From Desulfonatronum thiodismutans (GTDB taxonomy: Bacteria > Desulfobacterota > Desulfovibrionia > Desulfovibrionales > Desulfonatronaceae): 64,000 nt of DNA. Made by a program: the position numbers and the translations under genes. The notes below the pieces were generated by a model, which saw nothing but the letters and a program-made list of their open reading frames with translations, made no database searches and had not been told where the DNA came from. Positions 60,123 through 64,000 of this stretch are shown here, in pieces. The DNA lies in the NCBI RefSeq assembly GCF_000717475.1, contig NZ_JPIK01000018.1, positions 194,374 through 258,373 on the forward strand, in the 5' to 3' direction. The stretch's first letter is position 1; each line of letters begins with the position of its first letter.

Positions 60123-62642
60123 TTATCGTCCGCATCCGCAACCTTGTTTCGTGGTTTCCGGAAACATCAGGGCGTTCAGGTCCACGGTCTGGGGCAGGGC
60201 TTCGACTTCTTCCCGGGCGTAGGCGCCGCGACGGCAGGCCAGTTCGTCCCAGTCCACCCCGTGGGCGTCGAAGAACGGGCCGTCGATGCAGGCGAACTTG
60301 GTTTCGTCGTGGATGGAGACGCGGCAGGCCCCGCACATGCCCGTGCCGTCAACCATAATCGGGTTCAGGGCCACGAAGGTGGGCACGGCCCAGGGCTTGG
60401 TCAGCTCGGAGACCATGCGCATCATGAAGGTGCAGCCCACGGCGACGATCATGTCGATAGAAGCGTTTCGGGTCTTTTCCTGTTCCCGAATCTCCTGGAA
60501 GACTTCCTGCACGCCTCCGTAGGCCCCTCGTGTGCCGTCCTTGGTGGCGATGCGCAGTTCGTCGCTCACGGCGCGCACCTCGTCCTCCCAGTAGAGCAGG
60601 TAGGCGCTGGAGCCTTCGATGACGCTGATCACCCGGTTTCCAATTTCCTTCAGGGCCCGGGCCAGGGGCAGAATGGCCCCGATGCCGTAGCACCCGCCGC
60701 CCAGAACCACCGTGCCCTTACGTTCGATGGGAAAAGCCTGGCCCAATGGACCGCTGACATGGGCCAGCCGCGCGCCTTGGGACAACGAGATCAGTTCCCG
60801 GCTGGACCGGCCCACTTCCTCGATGATCAGGGTGATGCTCCCGGCCTTCGCGTCCCAGTCCGCCAAGGTGAAGGGCGTGCGCTCCGAGGTTTCCTTGGCC
60901 ATCAGGATCACGAACTGGCCGGGTTTGGCGTGGGCGGCCACTTGGGGGGCGCGGATACGGAGCAGATGCATGTTCGGGACCAGTTCCCGGATTTCCAGCA
61001 GCTCATAGCCTTCCGTCGGTTGGTCGTCCCGCGACGGACTGAGCGTGGTCGGCAGGCCGAAGGCGGTCAGGGCCGGGACGACGTCCGCCAGGAGGCGGCC
61101 GCGGTACGTGGCCGGCAAAGAGAAAACATCCTGGCGAGGATTGCCCGGAAACGGCGCGGGTGGGGCGTCGTCCTGGATCAGCGCCGTGACCTGGTCCAGC
61201 GTGGTGAGTTGGAATCCCTGGAGGTCCAGCCGGAGACCAATGTCCCGGACGATCTCCCATTCCGGCCTGGCCTGGCCCGGAGCCCGGCTGACCCGGGCCA
61301 AAGGCTTGATCTCTCCGGCCGCGGTGCGCAGGGTTCCGGCGCTTTCCGCGAGCAGGGCCGCGGGCAGCACGACGTTGGCCTTGTCCTGGACCCGGACCGG
61401 CAGGCCGTCGACGATCACCAGAAAATCCAGGCTGTCCGTCAGTTCACGTTCCAGAAAGTCCCCGCCCAAGACCAGGGCCGTAATCTTGCCGCTCTGGATG
61501 TCCGCCAGCCACTCCGGCAGGGGCGCGTCCCGTCCGGCGGGCAGGGTCGGGACCACGGCGAAGCGGCCGTCGAGTCCGGCGGCGAGCCGGGAGTAAAGGT
61601 GTTGTTCTTCCCGTGACGTAGCCGCGCTGATCAGGACGCCGACTCGACCGGCATGTTGTTTCAAGCCTCCGGCCGCGGTATCCAGGGCGGTGTCCCAGTC
61701 CACGGTGAAGGCGTCGCCGTTTTCTCGGATGGTCGGTCGGAGCAGGCGGGTCGGGGCGTTCATGATCTGGGCGTAGCCGAACCGGCCCAAAGCGCACAGG
61801 CTGGCCTCGGACTGGAACGCGGTCATGGTCGCGGCCACCAGCTTTCCGGAATGGGTCTGGTCGATGAGGGAACAGCCTTCAGGGCAGAGCAGGCAGGCGG
61901 AGGGCGTCTTGGCGTCCGGTTTGCCGTACCAGCGGGCGAAGCGGTCCGTGAGGGTCCCCGTGGGACAGATGTCGATGCACGATCCGCAGAAGGTGCAGCC
62001 GGAATGGACGTGGCTTTTGTGAAAGGCCGTGCCCACCCGGGCGTCCTTGCCCCGGTTGATGATGCTGATGGCCGGCTTGCCGTGGATCTTTTCGCAGATC
62101 CGCCAGCACCGGGCGCAGAGGATGCACAGGTTGTAGTCCCGGTCCATGAACGGGTCGCCGCGTTCCAGGTTGTGCGCGGCGTAGAGCGTGGGCAGGTTCA
62201 GATCGCGGCTCCCGGCTTCCAGGGCCATGATCCGGATGTCGCATTCCTCCTTGTTGCTGCAAAATCCGCAGCGCGTGCTTCTCCCGGCCTTGGTCGCCTT
62301 GGGCCGCATGGACTCGCAGGCCTCCCGGTGCGGACAGACCAGGCAGCTGTTGGGGTGCCCGGAAAGCATCAGCTCCAGGGTCCGTTTGCGCAGGGTTATC
62401 AACTCCGGGGACGATGTCCGTACCTGCATGCCCTCGGCCGCCGGCGTGGTGCAGGACGTCGGGAAGCCGCGCACGCCCTCGATTTCCACGATGCACATCC
62501 GGCAGGCCCCGTAAGGGCTCAGGTCCTTATGGTCGCAAATTGTCGGAACGGCCACGCCCGCCCGCCGCGCCGCCTCCAGCACGGTGGCCCCGGGCTCCAC
62601 GGCCACGGGCTTGCCGTCAATGGTCAGATTGATCAGGGACAT
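60123..62642 (-). CDS. NuoG-like iron-sulfur protein fused to NfnA-type FAD/NAD reductase domain
   Basis: 839-aa multidomain protein. Residues about 1-80: plant-type [2Fe-2S] domain ('CDHKDLSPYGACRMC'). About 80-150: His/Cys-type region ('SCLVCPHREACESMRPKATKAGRSTRCGFCSNKEECDIR'). About 170-240: two [4Fe-4S] motifs ('CILCARCWRICEK', 'CTFCGSCIDICPTG'). About 255-560: a shortened molybdopterin-oxidoreductase-like part with 'CLLCPEGCSLIDQTHSG'. From about 570 to the end: a ferredoxin-reductase-like FAD/NAD domain as in NfnA ('LLRIRAPQVAAHAKPGQFVILMA', 'VVLGGGCYGIGAILPLARAL'), ending with a [2Fe-2S] motif ('GTGMCGACRVSIHDETKFACIDGP'). Four bp after the NuoF-like gene and upstream of the NfnB-like gene: probably one soluble electron-transfer complex. 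Confidence 0.9.
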   Translation of the reverse strand: MSLINLTIDGKPVAVEPGATVLEAARRAGVAVPTICDHKDLSPYGACRMCIVEIEGVRGFPTSCTTPAAEGMQVRTSSPELITLRKRTLELMLSGHPNSCLVCPHREACESMRPKATKAGRSTRCGFCSNKEECDIRIMALEAGSRDLNLPTLYAAHNLERGDPFMDRDYNLCILCARCWRICEKIHGKPAISIINRGKDARVGTAFHKSHVHSGCTFCGSCIDICPTGTLTDRFARWYGKPDAKTPSACLLCPEGCSLIDQTHSGKLVAATMTAFQSEASLCALGRFGYAQIMNAPTRLLRPTIRENGDAFTVDWDTALDTAAGGLKQHAGRVGVLISAATSREEQHLYSRLAAGLDGRFAVVPTLPAGRDAPLPEWLADIQSGKITALVLGGDFLERELTDSLDFLVIVDGLPVRVQDKANVVLPAALLAESAGTLRTAAGEIKPLARVSRAPGQARPEWEIVRDIGLRLDLQGFQLTTLDQVTALIQDDAPPAPFPGNPRQDVFSLPATYRGRLLADVVPALTAFGLPTTLSPSRDDQPTEGYELLEIRELVPNMHLLRIRAPQVAAHAKPGQFVILMAKETSERTPFTLADWDAKAGSITLIIEEVGRSSRELISLSQGARLAHVSGPLGQAFPIERKGTVVLGGGCYGIGAILPLARALKEIGNRVISVIEGSSAYLLYWEDEVRAVSDELRIATKDGTRGAYGGVQEVFQEIREQEKTRNASIDMIVAVGCTFMMRMVSELTKPWAVPTFVALNPIMVDGTGMCGACRVSIHDETKFACIDGPFFDAHGVDWDELACRRGAYAREEVEALPQTVDLNALMFPETTKQGCGCGR

Positions 62643-62645
62643 ATG

Positions 62646-64000
62646 TTACTCCACCCGCACCGCGCCGAACTTGCAGGCCTGGCGGCAGGCACCGCAGCGG
62701 ATGCAGGTTTGCGGGTCAATGGCATGGGGCTGCTTTTTGATTCCGGAGACGGCCTCCACGGGACAGACCTTGGCGCAGGCCATGCAGCCGGTGCAGGCTT
62801 CGGGGTCGATGGTAAAGCTGATCAGGGCCTTGCAGGCACCGGCCGGGCATTTGTGGTCCCGGATGTGGGCCAGGTATTCGTCCATGAAGGCGTTCAGGGT
62901 GGTCAGGGCCGGATTGGGGGCGGTCTGGCCCAGGCCGCAGAGGGAGGCCTTCTTCATGGTATCCCCGATCTTGCGGATGGTCTCCAGGTCGTCCTCCGCG
63001 CCCCGGCCTTCGGTGATACCGGTGAGCAGGCGCAGCAGGTGCTGGGTGCCCATGCGGCAGGGCACGCACTTGCCGCAGGATTCGTTTTCGGTGAAGCCCA
63101 GAAAATACTTGGCCACGTCCACCATGCACGATTCCTCGTCAATGACGATCATCCCGCCGGAGCCCATGATCGACCCCACCTGGGCCAGATGTTCGTAATC
63201 CACGGGCAGGTCGTAGTGGTTGGACGGGACGCAGCCGCCGGAAGGGCCTCCGGTCTGCACGGCCTTGAACCCCTTTCCGTCCAGGACCCCGCCGCCGATG
63301 TCCTCGATGATGGTGCGCAGGCTGATGCCCATGGGCACCTCGATCAGCCCGGTGCGGGTGATCTTTCCGGCCAGGGAGAAGGTCTTGGTGCCTTTGCTCT
63401 TTTCCGTGCCGATCGCGGCGTACCACGCGCCGCCCTTTTCCAGGATCGCCGAAACCGCGGCCAGGGTCTCCACGTTGTTGATGTTCGTGGGCTTGCCGAA
63501 CAGTCCGGCGTTGGCCGGGAAGGGCGGCCGGGAGCGGGGCATGCCCCGCTTTCCTTCGATGCTCTGCATCAAGGACGTCTCCTCGCCGCAAACAAAGGCC
63601 CCGGCGCCCATCTTGATGGTCACGTCAAAAGCGAAGTCGGAACCGAGAACGTTCTCGCCCAGAAAGCCCTTGTCCCGCATCTGGTCGATGGCCGTGCGCA
63701 GCCGCTCCAGGGCCAGGGGGTATTCGGCCCGGCAGTAGACGTAGCCATGGTTCGCGCCGACGGCGTAACCGGCGATGAGCAGTCCTTCCAGCACGGCGTG
63801 CGGGTCGCCCTCCAGCACGGAGCGGTCCATGAACGCGCCGGGATCGCCCTCGTCCGCGTTGCAGATCACATACTTCACGTCCCCCTGGGCCTTGCGGGCG
63901 AAGCTCCATTTCAGGCCCGTGGGAAAGCCGGCCCCGCCCCGGCCGCGCAGGCCGGAAAGCTTGACATCCTCAATGACCGCGTCCGGGCCCATATCCATGG
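62646..64000 (-). CDS. NuoF/HndC-type NADH-binding subunit (N-terminus beyond window)
   Basis: At least 451 residues of the 51-kDa-subunit family. FMN/NADH site '[20 protein letters not shown]' and '[21 protein letters not shown]', '[31 protein letters not shown]', the NuoF [4Fe-4S] '[14 protein letters not shown]...[12 protein letters not shown]', and a C-terminal 2x[4Fe-4S] ferredoxin domain ('[18 protein letters not shown]', '[16 protein letters not shown]'), the layout of HndC/HydB-type subunits rather than complex I NuoF. The frame continues past the window edge, so the start is not seen; a NuoE-like [2Fe-2S] domain or gene could lie there. Confidence 0.93.
   Translation of the reverse strand, partial: MDMGPDAVIEDVKLSGLRGRGGAGFPTGLKWSFARKAQGDVKYVICNADEGDPGAFMDRSVLEGDPHAVLEGLLIAGYAVGANHGYVYCRAEYPLALERLRTAIDQMRDKGFLGENVLGSDFAFDVTIKMGAGAFVCGEETSLMQSIEGKRGMPRSRPPFPANAGLFGKPTNINNVETLAAVSAILEKGGAWYAAIGTEKSKGTKTFSLAGKITRTGLIEVPMGISLRTIIEDIGGGVLDGKGFKAVQTGGPSGGCVPSNHYDLPVDYEHLAQVGSIMGSGGMIVIDEESCMVDVAKYFLGFTENESCGKCVPCRMGTQHLLRLLTGITEGRGAEDDLETIRKIGDTMKKASLCGLGQTAPNPALTTLNAFMDEYLAHIRDHKCPAGACKALISFTIDPEACTGCMACAKVCPVEAVSGIKKQPHAIDPQTCIRCGACRQACKFGAVRVE

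Overview
This is a GC-rich, gene-dense chromosomal window with no tRNA, rRNA, insertion sequence, phage gene or CRISPR array that I could find. The gene content points to a sulfate-reducing member of the Desulfovibrionales (Desulfobacterota), possibly a Desulfonatronum-like genus. The signs are an F-type ATP synthase split into separate F0 and F1 clusters, a Rex repressor beside the F0 cluster, NADH/NADPH-handling flavoprotein complexes of the Nfn and Hnd type, TrpB2, and the gene order YggT / DUF167 / DUF465 / ilvBNC. The genus is a guess from content, not from a marker search.

Layout. 1-2.5 kb (minus): a cysteine synthase fused to a degenerate cysteinyl-tRNA-synthetase-like region (cut by the window edge), a zinc-ribbon protein, rsfS and tatA. 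3-9 kb (plus): a hypothetical protein, a HAD phosphatase, YggT, DUF167, DUF465 and the branched-chain amino-acid genes ilvB-ilvN-ilvC, closed by a strong terminator. 9-12.8 kb (plus): an NtrC-type regulator translationally coupled to a GAF/PilB-type ATPase. 12.8-18.7 kb (minus): F1 plus stalk ATP synthase genes (atpF'-F-H-A-G-D-C). 18.8-24.6 kb (minus): a rod-shape operon (mreB-mreC-mreD-PBP2-rodA-bactofilin).

24.6-27.9 kb (plus): radical SAM protein, methyltransferase-fold protein, NAD epimerase and acyl-ACP thioesterase. 28-33.2 kb (minus): a likely periplasmic-glucan operon (GH17-GT2 glucan synthase, DUF2062, a small ORF, OpgB-like phosphoglycerol transferase). 33.6-38.8 kb (minus): a GNAT-deacetylase fusion, a DUF1980/permease pair and TrpB2. 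38.9-42 kb (minus): rfaE2, rex and the F0 genes atpZ-I-B-E. 42.4-47.8 kb (plus): a LonB/C-like protease, two small transferases, a REC-TPR protein and a zinc-ribbon protein. 47.8-50.6 kb: a Gate-domain membrane protein (minus) and an M23 peptidase (plus).

50.7-64 kb (minus): the recombination/replication trio dnaX-ybaB-recR, a small membrane ORF interrupted by an in-frame UGA, der, mtnA, gatB, then an NfnB/GltD-type subunit, a DUF433/DUF5615 toxin-antitoxin-like pair, a NuoG-NfnA fusion and a NuoF/HndC-type subunit that runs off the window. The last set looks like one soluble NAD(P)H/ferredoxin flavoprotein complex, with the toxin-antitoxin pair lying inside its gene cluster.

Most interesting: the NuoF / NuoG-NfnA / NfnB cluster, the cysteine synthase-CysRS-like fusion, the putative glucan operon with a phosphoglycerol transferase, the GNAT-deacetylase fusion, the in-frame UGA with a possible downstream stem-loop, and a probable ATT start for mreC.
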